Source of the DNA: Gammaproteobacteria bacterium
GTDB lineage: Bacteria > Pseudomonadota > Gammaproteobacteria > Burkholderiales > Rhodocyclaceae
Direction: 5' to 3'
Assembly (NCBI GenBank): GCA_018824085.1
Contig: JAHJHI010000040.1
Span: 1 to 64,000, forward strand
DNA length: 64,000 nt
Each line of letters begins with the position of its first letter. The stretch's first letter is position 1. The position numbers and the translations under genes were made by a program. Of the stretch, positions 43,385 through 51,343 are shown piece after piece. The notes under the pieces are model-generated. The model had not been told where the DNA came from. It made no database searches and saw only the letters and a program-made list of their open reading frames with translations.

Positions 43385-43630
43385 TCAGCGGGACGCATCT
43401 GCCTTTTCAACGCGCGCCGCAGCCGACGTTTCGGCGATGCGGGTTGCGTCGATCTTGCGGACGAAGACCCAGCGAGCCGGCGTCTTCACGAATGCGTAGC
43501 CAGTCGGCGCGTCGATGAACACCTTGTAATCTGCGGGTTGCGCAGTCGAAGGAGCCGGTGCGGCCGATGCGCCCAACGCGGCGAGCGAAAGGCCTGTGGC
43601 AAGCAAGATCTTGAGTGCGGTGGATTTCAT
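43385..43630 (-). CDS. Small secreted protein, function unknown
   Basis: An 81-residue protein with a clear signal peptide (TALKILLATGLSLAALGASA) and a short mature domain containing YKVFIDAPTGYAFVKTPARW and VFVRKIDATRIAET, with no cysteine. It resembles small periplasmic proteins of betaproteobacteria that have no assigned function. The start at ATG 43630 has AGGAGC upstream. It is monocistronic and shares the bidirectional terminator with cobC. Confidence 0.7.
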   Translation of the reverse strand: MKSTALKILLATGLSLAALGASAAPAPSTAQPADYKVFIDAPTGYAFVKTPARWVFVRKIDATRIAETSAAARVEKADASR

Positions 43631-43821
43631 GGTGATGCTCCTGACAAGTTGAAAAAGCTGTTGTTGAGTTGAATGTAGTGCACCGCAGCAAATCTTTCAA
43701 CCCCGCACCAGTCCTTGATTGCCATTAATTTCACGAAGGGATTTTGCGGCGCAGCAACGTGAATCACTTGTTCAACACACTGCCCCGTCAACGCAACGCC
43801 GGCCCCTTTCCCGGAAAACCG

Positions 43822-44427
43822 ATGTCATTGCATATACGCAACAAGATGAACGAATTGTTCCGTCTGAGTGATCCGCTCGACCTCTATCTCGTGCGCCATC
43901 CGCGCCCCGACGTCGACCCCGCGCTTTGTTACGGCGTCACCGATCTGCCGGTTGCCGAGGACATCGCGGCCTGCGCCGCCCGCCTGCGCACCGTGCTGCC
44001 GTCCGGCGCGGCCGTGGTGTGCAGCCCGCTGGCACGCGCCCGGCTCCTCGCCGAGGCGCTGTCGGAGGGCGCGCAGCTGGACGAGAGGCTGCGCGAACTC
44101 GATTTCGGCGAATGGGAACTGAAGCCGTTTGCCGACATCCCGGCCGGTGGTTTCGACGTGTGGGGCAGTTCCCTGATCGATTTCCGCGCGCCGGGCGGCG
44201 AGCCGTACGCAGACATGGCCCGGCGCGTCTGGGACGCGTTCGACGCGCACCGCCGTGGCCGCAGCACGCTAGTGCTGGTCGGTCACAACGGGCCGATGCG
44301 CGCACTCACCGGCACGCTGCTGGGCCTGCCGGCCGACCGCTGGCTGAATCTGGAGTTCGACTTCGGCCGCGTGACGCATCTCGCCATAGGGCCGCTCGGC
44401 CCGAAGCTGCGCGCCTTCAATCGATGA
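43822..44427 (+). CDS. Second histidine phosphatase, CobC-like
   Basis: A 201-residue histidine phosphatase with the same layout as the cobC product upstream: LYLVRHPRPDVDPALCYGVT near 17-36, ELDFGEWELKPFADIP near 88-103 and TLVLVGHNGPMRALTGTLLG near 145-164. The active site again reads RHP. The two proteins are clearly related, but not recent duplicates. The start is uncertain: ATG 43822 has GGAAA upstream, while ATG 43846 and a further upstream frame are alternatives. It may serve another cobalamin step or be a general phosphatase. Confidence 0.8.
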   Translation: MSLHIRNKMNELFRLSDPLDLYLVRHPRPDVDPALCYGVTDLPVAEDIAACAARLRTVLPSGAAVVCSPLARARLLAEALSEGAQLDERLRELDFGEWELKPFADIPAGGFDVWGSSLIDFRAPGGEPYADMARRVWDAFDAHRRGRSTLVLVGHNGPMRALTGTLLGLPADRWLNLEFDFGRVTHLAIGPLGPKLRAFNR

Positions 44428-44510
44428 CACGCCGCGGTGCGCTTGCGGGCCGACCGAACGCGCAACCATCCGAGCCTCTATAATCCGCGCTTCGCCGCCG
44501 TCCGCCCCTC

Positions 44511-46259
44511 ATGACTCCATCCCAGGTTTCCAGCCGCGCCCTCTACCTGCGCCTGCTCGGCTATGTGCGCCCGTACTGGATTGCGTTCGCCGTTTCCATC
44601 GTCTGCATGGCGCTCACGGCGGCCGCGGAACCGATGTTCCCCGCCATCATGAAAGAACTGCTTGACGGCGGGTTCGGCGGTCAGGAAGCACGCGCGATGT
44701 GGCTCTATCCGACGCTCATCGTCCTGCTGTTCGCCGTGCGCGGCATCTTCGGTTTCATCGCGGACTATGCCTTCGCGTGGGCCGCGAACAATGTCGTGCT
44801 CGACCTGCGCCGCGCCATGTTCGGCCGGCTGCTGGCGCTGCCGACGACGTTCTTCGACAGCCACAGTTCCGGCGCGCTCATTTCGAAGGTGGCCTACGAC
44901 GTGCAGGGCGTGACGCAGGCGGCGACCAACGTCATCACCGTGTTCGTGCGCGACACGCTGACCGTGGCCGGCCTGCTCGGCTGGCTGCTGTGGCTGAACT
45001 GGACGCTCACGCTCATCGTCATCGGCATGCTGCCCCTGATCGCGCTGGTGGTGCGCCTGTGTTCGCGCCGCATCCGCGAGTCGGCGCGCGGCGCGCAGTC
45101 CGCGATGGGCAGCATCGCCCACACGCTGGAAGAGACCATCGAGGCGCACAAGGTGGTGAAGATATTCGGCGGCCAGGACTACGAAATGAGCCGCTTCGAC
45201 GAAGCCTGCCGCAAGCAGCGCCGGCAGAACATGCGCAACATCGTCGCCGCGTCGCTGGTGTCTCCGATGGTGCAGATACTGACCGCCATCGCGCTGGGCA
45301 TCGTCATCGCCGTCGCGCTGCACGAATCGGCCAGCAACCGGGCCACGGTCGGCAGCTTCGTATCCTTCGTCACCGCCATGCTGATGCTGCTCGCACCGCT
45401 CAAGCGCATCACCGACGTCAACGCGCCATTGCAGCGCGGCCTGGCCGCGGCGGAGAGCGTGTTCCAGCTGATCGACCAGCAGACCGAACGCGACGACGGC
45501 ACGGTCACGCTCGATCGCGCGCGCGGGCGCATCGACTTCGACCGGCTCGTGTTCGGCTACCCGGAACGCGACGCCCGCGTGCTGCAGCACATCGACCTGT
45601 CGATCTCGCCGGGCGAGACGGTGGCGCTGGTCGGCGCATCCGGCTCCGGCAAGACCACGCTTGCCCATCTGCTTGCGCGTTTCTACACGCCGAGCAGCGG
45701 CCGCATCCTGCTCGACGGCCATGACATCCAGACCATAGGCCTGGCCAGCCTGCGCGCCAACATGGCGCTGGTGAGCCAGGACGTCGTGCTGTTCAACGAC
45801 ACGGTTGCGGCGAACATCGCGTACGGCGCGCTGCGCAGCACCGACCGCAAGGATATCGAGGCGGCCGCGCGCGCCGCGCACGCGCTCGACTTCATCGAGG
45901 CGATGCCGGAAGGCTTCGACACGATGATCGGCGAAAACGGCGTCAAGCTGTCCGGCGGCCAGCGTCAGCGCCTGGCGATCGCACGCGCGCTGCTCAAGGA
46001 TGCGCCGGTGCTGATACTGGACGAGGCGACGTCGGCGCTCGATACCGAATCCGAACGTCAGGTACAGGCGGCGCTGGAGGTGCTGATGAAGAACCGCACG
46101 ACGCTTGTCATCGCGCACCGGCTGTCGACGATCGAACGCGCGGACCGCATCGTCGTCATGGATCGCGGACGCATCGCGGAAATCGGGCGCCACGCCGAGC
46201 TGCTCGCCGCCGGCGGCATGTACGCCAACCTCTACAACTCGCAACTGGGCAGCGAATAG
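44511..46259 (+). CDS. msbA: Lipid A export ATP-binding/permease protein MsbA
   Basis: A 582-residue homodimeric ABC exporter that flips lipid A-core across the inner membrane. Six spans lie in the first 310 residues (IAFAVSIVCMALTAAAEPMF, LIVLLFAVRGIFGFIADYAF, LTLIVIGMLPLIALVVRLCS). The nucleotide-binding domain has Walker A GASGSGKTT near 375-383, signature LSGGQRQRLA, Walker B VLILDEATSALD and IAHRLSTIE. Length and sequence match MsbA well. It is transcribed alone; 27 bp after the stop comes the end of the convergent AttH-like gene. Confidence 0.92.
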   Translation: MTPSQVSSRALYLRLLGYVRPYWIAFAVSIVCMALTAAAEPMFPAIMKELLDGGFGGQEARAMWLYPTLIVLLFAVRGIFGFIADYAFAWAANNVVLDLRRAMFGRLLALPTTFFDSHSSGALISKVAYDVQGVTQAATNVITVFVRDTLTVAGLLGWLLWLNWTLTLIVIGMLPLIALVVRLCSRRIRESARGAQSAMGSIAHTLEETIEAHKVVKIFGGQDYEMSRFDEACRKQRRQNMRNIVAASLVSPMVQILTAIALGIVIAVALHESASNRATVGSFVSFVTAMLMLLAPLKRITDVNAPLQRGLAAAESVFQLIDQQTERDDGTVTLDRARGRIDFDRLVFGYPERDARVLQHIDLSISPGETVALVGASGSGKTTLAHLLARFYTPSSGRILLDGHDIQTIGLASLRANMALVSQDVVLFNDTVAANIAYGALRSTDRKDIEAAARAAHALDFIEAMPEGFDTMIGENGVKLSGGQRQRLAIARALLKDAPVLILDEATSALDTESERQVQAALEVLMKNRTTLVIAHRLSTIERADRIVVMDRGRIAEIGRHAELLAAGGMYANLYNSQLGSE

Positions 46260-46286
46260 CCCGCACCGCGCGACCGATCCGGCGCG

Positions 46287-47366
46287 TCAGAGTTTCAGTG
46301 GCGCGACGTAGCCGGTCAGTTCGAGATAGCCGCGCCCGGCGCGCCGGCCGTGTTCGAACGCAGTCACCGCGCCTTCCCAGTAGATCGCCCCGGTGCTGGC
46401 GCGACTGTCGAGCTCCTGGTCGTCCATCAGCGGGCGTATCGACAGCACGCGCACGCCGACGCGGATATCCAGCTCGACCGGATAGCGCCCGCCGGTGCGC
46501 GGGCTGCGCCAGGTCCGCGACACCGTGAACGCGATGTCCGCCGCGTCGATGGCCCGCCTGCCCGCCGCGTCGCGCACGGTCGCTGCCGCCCACAGGTCGC
46601 CACCGCTCACCGCGCGCATGCGGAACACCATGAGCGCGCCGCCATCATCCAGATTGAGCCCCAGCCAGTCCCAGCCGGCGGCGTCCGCCGGCATCAGCGC
46701 GCTGGACCACTCGTGATCCAGCCATGCCCGGCCGCGCACCGGAGCCGTCGCCCCGGCCAGCGTCAACGAGCCGGACACCGACAGCTGCGGCCAGCTCAGG
46801 TAGTGGCTTGCGTGCACCGGATCCGCCGACTTCCGGCTGAAGCCCTCTTCTCCCTGACGCAACACCGGCTGCGCCGGCGTGAAATCGAGTGCATAGGCGA
46901 AGTCTTCGCCATCGACGCGGGCGAACAAACGCTCGGGCTTCGCCTGGCGCACCAGATGCCAGCCATCGATGCGCACGTCGAGGTCATTGGCGGCCGCCGA
47001 CGCGAGGCCGAACCCCGCGCGCGACACCTTCTGCGCGTGGCGCAGCCGGCCGTGCGATGCGTCCGACACCGCGGCGTGGGCCAGCAGGATCTGTGACGGC
47101 GCGAAGCGGCTCGGATTCGCGTCGTGCGCCGGTTGCCGCACACGGAAGAAGGTGAGCTGAAAGCCGGTGTCGGCCGCGCCCTGGCGCTCCAGCCAGCCGG
47201 TGACGTACCACCACTCGATGCGGAACCCGGGATGCGCGCCGTGATCGCGCGGCAGCGTCAGCACGACGCCCGGCCGCACCGCGTCAAAGGCGTCCGCCGC
47301 CGCACCGGCCCTGACCGGCAGCAGCGAAAGCAACGGCAGCTTGAGCAGAAGGCGCCGGCAGGTCAT
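46287..47366 (-). CDS. AttH/CrtC-like lipocalin-fold protein
   Basis: A 359-residue exported protein with a signal peptide (RLLLKLPLLSLLPVRAGAAA). The two-lobed lipocalin-like family is marked by FRIEWWYVTGWLE near 48-60, GFQLTFFRVRQPAHDAN, AWLDHEWSSALMPADAAGWD near 209-228 and WLGLNLDDGGALMVFRMR. It is related to carotenoid 1,2-hydratase (CrtC) and to AttH, the partner of AttEFGH exporters. No carotenoid genes are nearby, so a lipid- or small-molecule-binding role is more likely. The ATG at 47366 is chosen for GGAG eight bases upstream. It is on the same strand as the glycosyltransferase gene 40 bp ahead of it, so both may be co-transcribed. Confidence 0.85.
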   Translation of the reverse strand: MTCRRLLLKLPLLSLLPVRAGAAADAFDAVRPGVVLTLPRDHGAHPGFRIEWWYVTGWLERQGAADTGFQLTFFRVRQPAHDANPSRFAPSQILLAHAAVSDASHGRLRHAQKVSRAGFGLASAAANDLDVRIDGWHLVRQAKPERLFARVDGEDFAYALDFTPAQPVLRQGEEGFSRKSADPVHASHYLSWPQLSVSGSLTLAGATAPVRGRAWLDHEWSSALMPADAAGWDWLGLNLDDGGALMVFRMRAVSGGDLWAAATVRDAAGRRAIDAADIAFTVSRTWRSPRTGGRYPVELDIRVGVRVLSIRPLMDDQELDSRASTGAIYWEGAVTAFEHGRRAGRGYLELTGYVAPLKL

Positions 47367-47406
47367 GTCCATGCTCCGTGGAGGCACGCGCACGACGAAG
47401 GTTCCG

Positions 47407-48603
47407 TCAGGCCAGCAGCGGTTCGAGTTCGCGCGCGATGCGCTCGCCGGTGGCCGCCGGCGTCACGCCCGCATGGCGCTGCGCCAGCGCAGCCGCAGCG
47501 GTGCGAAAGGCGGGTTCCTCCAGCAGGGCGCGCAGCAGCTTCGGATAGTCGGCCCCCTTCGTGCCCGGCGCCACCGCCAGTCCGATACCGCTTTCAGTGA
47601 CGCGCCTCGCCACCATGTATTGCTCCATGTGGTTGGGCAGCACGAGCTGAGCGCAACCGGCGAGCGCAGCGGCCGTCACGGTGCCAAGGCTGGCGTGCGA
47701 CACGACGACGTCGGCGTCGCGCACGGCACCGTCCATCTGCACCGGCTGCGACTCGAAACGCAGGGACGGGCCAGCCAGCCGGCGCGCCGCGTCCGGTGCC
47801 AGACCCTTGGCATGCACGATGGCGCGGACGCCCGCGTTGCGCAACGCCGCCATGAGCGGCTCGAAATCCGAGTGTCCGGGCGACAGATAGGCAAACACGC
47901 GCCGCCCGTCGCCGGATGGCCAGGCGGGCGCAACGCCGGTATCACCGACATAGCTCGGCCCCACCAGCGACAGGCCGCGGCCACCGTGATCGGGATAATG
48001 GGCCAGCTCGGGCAGGCTGGCCGCGAGGCAGCGCACTCCGTCGAACAGTGCGGTCAGCCTCGGCAGCGCGGGCGCGCCTGTCAGTGCGAGCGCGTGATTG
48101 GCCGGCGCCCGCACGCGTTCATCGCTGCGCATGCATTCGGCCGGATCGATTCGGTCCCAGTAGTTCATTGGCGGAAATGCCTGCAGCGGCGGCGGCAGTT
48201 CGAAGCTGTTGCCTATCGCCGCCAGCGGCACGCCGAGCCCCCTCATTGCCAGCATGGCTGTCGGCGCGTGATCGCAGACCAGCAGATCGGGGCGTGTCAG
48301 ATCGAACAGCCCGCGCCAGGCCGACAGGAGACCGGCGAGTCCCGCCGCATCCAGCCAGCCGGCCGCCGCAAGGACGGCCGAGAAATTGACGAGTTGCGGC
48401 GGATTGACCATGCGCGGCAACCACAGCGGTGACTGCAGAACCGTAAAGCCGTCGCTGACGACGCGCCCGTGCGCGCGGGCGAGATCCTTCAACGCGAACG
48501 TGACCTCGTGCCCGCGCGCGCGCAAGGCGCGCGCCGTGATCAGCATGCGGTCGATGTGGCCCATGTTGGCGCCGAGCTCCCAGGCCAGCAGCACGCGGCT
48601 CAT
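47407..48603 (-). CDS. Glycosyltransferase related to the UGT/MGT family (GT1)
   Basis: A 398-residue GT-B glycosyltransferase. The start MSRVLLAWELGANMGHIDRM matches the N-terminal acceptor domain of UGT-like enzymes (ELGxGxGHxxRL pattern). The C-terminal donor domain contains VVSHASLGTVTAAALAGCAQ near 310-329 and LVLPNHMEQYMVARRVTESG near 330-349, in which the usual HGG is replaced by SHASLG. Donor and acceptor are unknown. It is likely read with the AttH-like gene in the leftward direction and diverges from the PEP-CTERM gene. Confidence 0.85.
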   Translation of the reverse strand: MSRVLLAWELGANMGHIDRMLITARALRARGHEVTFALKDLARAHGRVVSDGFTVLQSPLWLPRMVNPPQLVNFSAVLAAAGWLDAAGLAGLLSAWRGLFDLTRPDLLVCDHAPTAMLAMRGLGVPLAAIGNSFELPPPLQAFPPMNYWDRIDPAECMRSDERVRAPANHALALTGAPALPRLTALFDGVRCLAASLPELAHYPDHGGRGLSLVGPSYVGDTGVAPAWPSGDGRRVFAYLSPGHSDFEPLMAALRNAGVRAIVHAKGLAPDAARRLAGPSLRFESQPVQMDGAVRDADVVVSHASLGTVTAAALAGCAQLVLPNHMEQYMVARRVTESGIGLAVAPGTKGADYPKLLRALLEEPAFRTAAAALAQRHAGVTPAATGERIARELEPLLA

Positions 48604-48751
48604 ACCTCCGGTTCCTGTCGAATGTTTTTACAATTTTCATTCATCTCGACATACCCGTTTCCGTAATCGATTGATTGTTTTTGACTTTCCGTTTCCGGCA
48701 CGTTTCTTGAGTACAACCACCACTGTTGTCAAATCGTACAGGATGCTCACC

Positions 48752-49699
48752 ATGAACCTTCACGCACGCCCCTCCCTCATCGCGCTGTCGCTGCTCGCGT
48801 GGCTGGGCTATGTACCGGCCGCGTCGGCCCTGCCTGTTCTGGATGCGGCGACCTTTGCAAGCGCCGACGGGTCGGTCGGGACGCCGGTCAACTCCGCGTC
48901 GCCGACCTATGTGAATAGCAGCTCCGGCGCCTCGTCCGGTGTCAGCTACGCGTCGGGCTATGCATTTTCGGCCGCCACCGGCGCCTACGCCGTCGCCAGC
49001 AACGCATCGGGCCTGAACAGCGAAGGCGCCGCGTTCGCCAGCCTGCTGAACACGATCACCAACACGTCCAGCGTCGCGCAGAGCTATACGCTCACGTTCA
49101 AGATCTACGGCGGCTCCCTGAGCGCCGCATCGTATGCCGCGCTGGACCCGGACGAATACCTGAAAGCCGATTACCTCGCGACCATCAAGGTCGGCAACGA
49201 TCTGGCGTGGTTCTCGTCGATGAGCATCGAAAACAACGGCGGCGTCATCACGAGCACCAAGCAGGGCACCGACCTGAATGCCGCCGACGACGGCGACGAC
49301 GGCGTCTACAGCTGGAACAACCTCTACGTGACACTGGATCTCGGCGTGCTCAATCCCGGCAGCTCGCTCGACGTCGTGGCGGAACTGTCCGACCGCGCGC
49401 TGAGCAATCTGGGCGTGTATTCCTACGATTGCGGTGGCGGCTATGAAGGTTACGGTGACGGCTACGGCAGCTATGGCGGCGGAACGTGTACCGAGAGCAA
49501 GGGACAGGCCGCTGCGTTCTATGGCGACCCGTCGGTTTTCGCCGGCGTTCCGATAGAGATCGAAGCGACACCCGCCGGCGCCGATCCCAACGGCCTGCTC
49601 GTCAGCGCGCGCAGCGTGCCCGAACCGGGCAGCCTGGCACTGGTCGCGCTGGCGGCCGGAGCAGCCGGACTCGCGCGCCGGCGCCGAAAGCCGGACTGA
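48752..49699 (+). CDS. PEP-CTERM sorting-domain protein with a Cys-bounded Gly/Tyr loop
   Basis: A 315-residue secreted protein. The signal peptide ends near LGYVPAASALPVL. A Ser/Ala/Asn-rich beta region follows, for example YVNSSSGASSGVSYASGYAF. Near residues 227-250 a compact stretch runs CGGGYEGYGDGYGSYGGG followed by TC, with a cysteine at each end. The tail is VPEPGSLALVALAAGAAGLA plus RRRRKPD, an exosortase sorting signal. The ATG at 48752 has AGGA upstream; ATG 48743 is an alternative. Function is unknown; it is probably a matrix or surface protein. Confidence 0.88.
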   Translation: MNLHARPSLIALSLLAWLGYVPAASALPVLDAATFASADGSVGTPVNSASPTYVNSSSGASSGVSYASGYAFSAATGAYAVASNASGLNSEGAAFASLLNTITNTSSVAQSYTLTFKIYGGSLSAASYAALDPDEYLKADYLATIKVGNDLAWFSSMSIENNGGVITSTKQGTDLNAADDGDDGVYSWNNLYVTLDLGVLNPGSSLDVVAELSDRALSNLGVYSYDCGGGYEGYGDGYGSYGGGTCTESKGQAAAFYGDPSVFAGVPIEIEATPAGADPNGLLVSARSVPEPGSLALVALAAGAAGLARRRRKPD

Positions 49700-49700
49700 C

Positions 49701-49732
49701 AAAAAAAGGGCACCTCACGGTGCCCTTTTTTT
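49701..49732 (+). terminator. Bidirectional terminator
   Basis: A 7-bp GC stem (49708-49714 with 49719-49725) has a TCAC loop, seven A before it and seven T after it. It ends the rightward PEP-CTERM gene (stop 2 bp upstream) and the leftward ferredoxin reductase gene. Confidence 0.93.
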
Positions 49733-49743
49733 GGCTTCGCCGT

Positions 49744-50520
49744 TCAGCGTTCGACGAAGGCCCGCTCGATCACGTAGTCACCCGGCTCGCCCACGCCAGG
49801 CGACACCACGAAGCCACGTTCGTCGAGCAGATTCGCGGTGTCCTTGTTCATGCTCGGGCTGCCGCAGATCATCGCGCGGTCGGTTTCCGGATTCAGCGGC
49901 GGCAGGCCGAGATCGTCCGTCATTTTGTTGCTGATGATGAGGTCGGTCAGGCGCCCCTGGTTGCGATAGGGCTCGCGCGTGACACTCGGGTAGTACAGCA
50001 GCTGCTCGCGCACCATGTCGCCGAGGAACTCGTCGTTGCACAGTTCGTCCTCGATGTAGTCCTGATACGCCAGTTCGTTGACGTTGCGCACGCCGTGGAA
50101 CAGCACGACCTTCTCGAAGCGTTCGTACACCTCGGGGTCGCGGATCAGGCTCAGGAACGGCGCCAGGCCCGTGCCGGTGCCGAACAGGTAGAGATGGCGG
50201 CCGGGCTTCAGGTCATCAAGCACCAGCGTGCCGGTCGGCTTGCGCCCGACCAGAATTTCGTCGCCCTCCTTCAGATGCTGCAGGCGCGACGTCAGCGGAC
50301 CGTCCTGGACCTTGATGCTGAAGAACTCGAGATGCTCCTCGTAGTTCGCGCTGGCGATGCTGTAGGCGCGCAACAGCGGCTTGCCTTCCGTTTCCAGACC
50401 AATCATGACGAAGTGGCCGTTGCGAAAGCGCAGGCCGGGGTCCCGCGTGGTCTTGAAGCTGAACAGCGTGTCATTCCAGTGATGCACGCTCAGGACTTTC
50501 TCGGGTGCGACGGTTGCCAT
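49744..50520 (-). CDS. fpr: Ferredoxin-NADP reductase
   Basis: A 258-residue FAD enzyme of the bacterial FPR type. The FAD motif is RAYSIASANYEEHLEFF near 51-67, the NADP domain opens with LYLFGTGTGLAPFLSLIRD near 108-126, and AMICGSPSMNKDTANLL is near 218-234. The C-terminus YVIERAFVER is characteristic of subclass I bacterial FPRs. It exchanges electrons between NADPH and ferredoxin or flavodoxin. The ATG at 50520 has GGAA upstream; the extension to 50595 lacks a ribosome site. An ATAAC-N5-GTTAT palindrome lies about 85 bp upstream. Confidence 0.94.
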   Translation of the reverse strand: MATVAPEKVLSVHHWNDTLFSFKTTRDPGLRFRNGHFVMIGLETEGKPLLRAYSIASANYEEHLEFFSIKVQDGPLTSRLQHLKEGDEILVGRKPTGTLVLDDLKPGRHLYLFGTGTGLAPFLSLIRDPEVYERFEKVVLFHGVRNVNELAYQDYIEDELCNDEFLGDMVREQLLYYPSVTREPYRNQGRLTDLIISNKMTDDLGLPPLNPETDRAMICGSPSMNKDTANLLDERGFVVSPGVGEPGDYVIERAFVER

Positions 50521-50602
50521 GATTTTTCCGGTCCGAATGTCGATGGCTACTTTATAGCGCCAACGCCGACCATAACTCAACCACCTCCATATCAATGAAT
50601 CG

Positions 50603-50617
50603 ATAACTATTGGTTAT
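50603..50617 (-). promoter_or_regulatory. ATAAC-N5-GTTAT palindrome upstream of fpr
   Basis: ATAACTATTGGTTAT is a perfect inverted repeat of 5+5 bp around a 5-bp centre, within the only AT-rich patch of the fpr/KefF spacer. Its T-N11-A-like symmetry fits a LysR-type regulator, and fpr genes in pseudomonads are known to be controlled by such regulators. It could serve the fpr promoter, or the divergent kefF gene. Confidence 0.5.
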
Positions 50618-50732
50618 ACATTATGCGGTCCGGAGCTAGCCCGGCGCACAGCGCCGCGACGCCCGCGTCATCGCGGTCACATGGACACGGTAAAACAGGC
50701 ATATTCGCCGGACCGCCTCTTCACTCCGCACC

Positions 50733-51341
50733 ATGCAGAAGCCCGACATCCTGATTCTCGCCGCCCACCCCGACTTTCACCTGTCCCGCGTGAACCGCGC
50801 GCTGATGGAGGCGGCTGCCACACTGCCCCACGTCCGGGTGCATGACCTTTACGCACGCTACCCCGACTACCTGATCGACGTGCCGACCGAACAGCGGCTC
50901 GCTGCGGCGTGCGATCTCGTCGTATGGCTGCATCCGATGCACTGGTACGGCATGCCGCCGCTGATGAAGCTGTGGCTGGACGAGGTGCTCACGCGCGACT
51001 GGGCGTACGGCCGCACGGGACGCCAGCTCGAAGGCAAGGATGTCTGGCTCGTCACCTCGACCGGCGGCACCGATGCCGCCTACACGCCGCACGGCTACAA
51101 CCGGCACACGTTCGACGCCTTCCTGCCGCCCTACCGGCAGACCGCCGCGCTGTGCGGCATGCGCTTCCTGCCGCCGCTGGTGCTGCATGGCGCCCACCGG
51201 GCCGACGACGCGGCGATCCACGGCCACGTCGCGCACTGGGTCGATCGTCTCGAGCACTACCCCGACTGGCCTGAACTCGCCGGCCTCGCCGAATGCCCGG
51301 AGTGCACCGTGCCGCCGGACGACCGCCCGGCGGAGGTCTGA
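50733..51341 (+). CDS. KefF/KefG-like flavodoxin-fold NAD(P)H oxidoreductase
   Basis: A 202-residue quinone-reductase-like flavoprotein of the KefF/G type. The FMN-binding start is ILILAAHPDFHLSRVNRALM near 6-25, then VHDLYARYPDYLIDV and WLHPMHWYGMPPLMKLWLDE near 65-84. The glycine block WLVTSTGGTDAAYTPHG is near 105-121. KefF-type proteins bind the KefC/KefB K+ efflux system and are needed for its full activity. The next gene, 2 bp downstream, encodes that efflux protein, which fixes the role. Confidence 0.92.
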   Translation: MQKPDILILAAHPDFHLSRVNRALMEAAATLPHVRVHDLYARYPDYLIDVPTEQRLAAACDLVVWLHPMHWYGMPPLMKLWLDEVLTRDWAYGRTGRQLEGKDVWLVTSTGGTDAAYTPHGYNRHTFDAFLPPYRQTAALCGMRFLPPLVLHGAHRADDAAIHGHVAHWVDRLEHYPDWPELAGLAECPECTVPPDDRPAEV

Positions 51342-51343
51342 GC

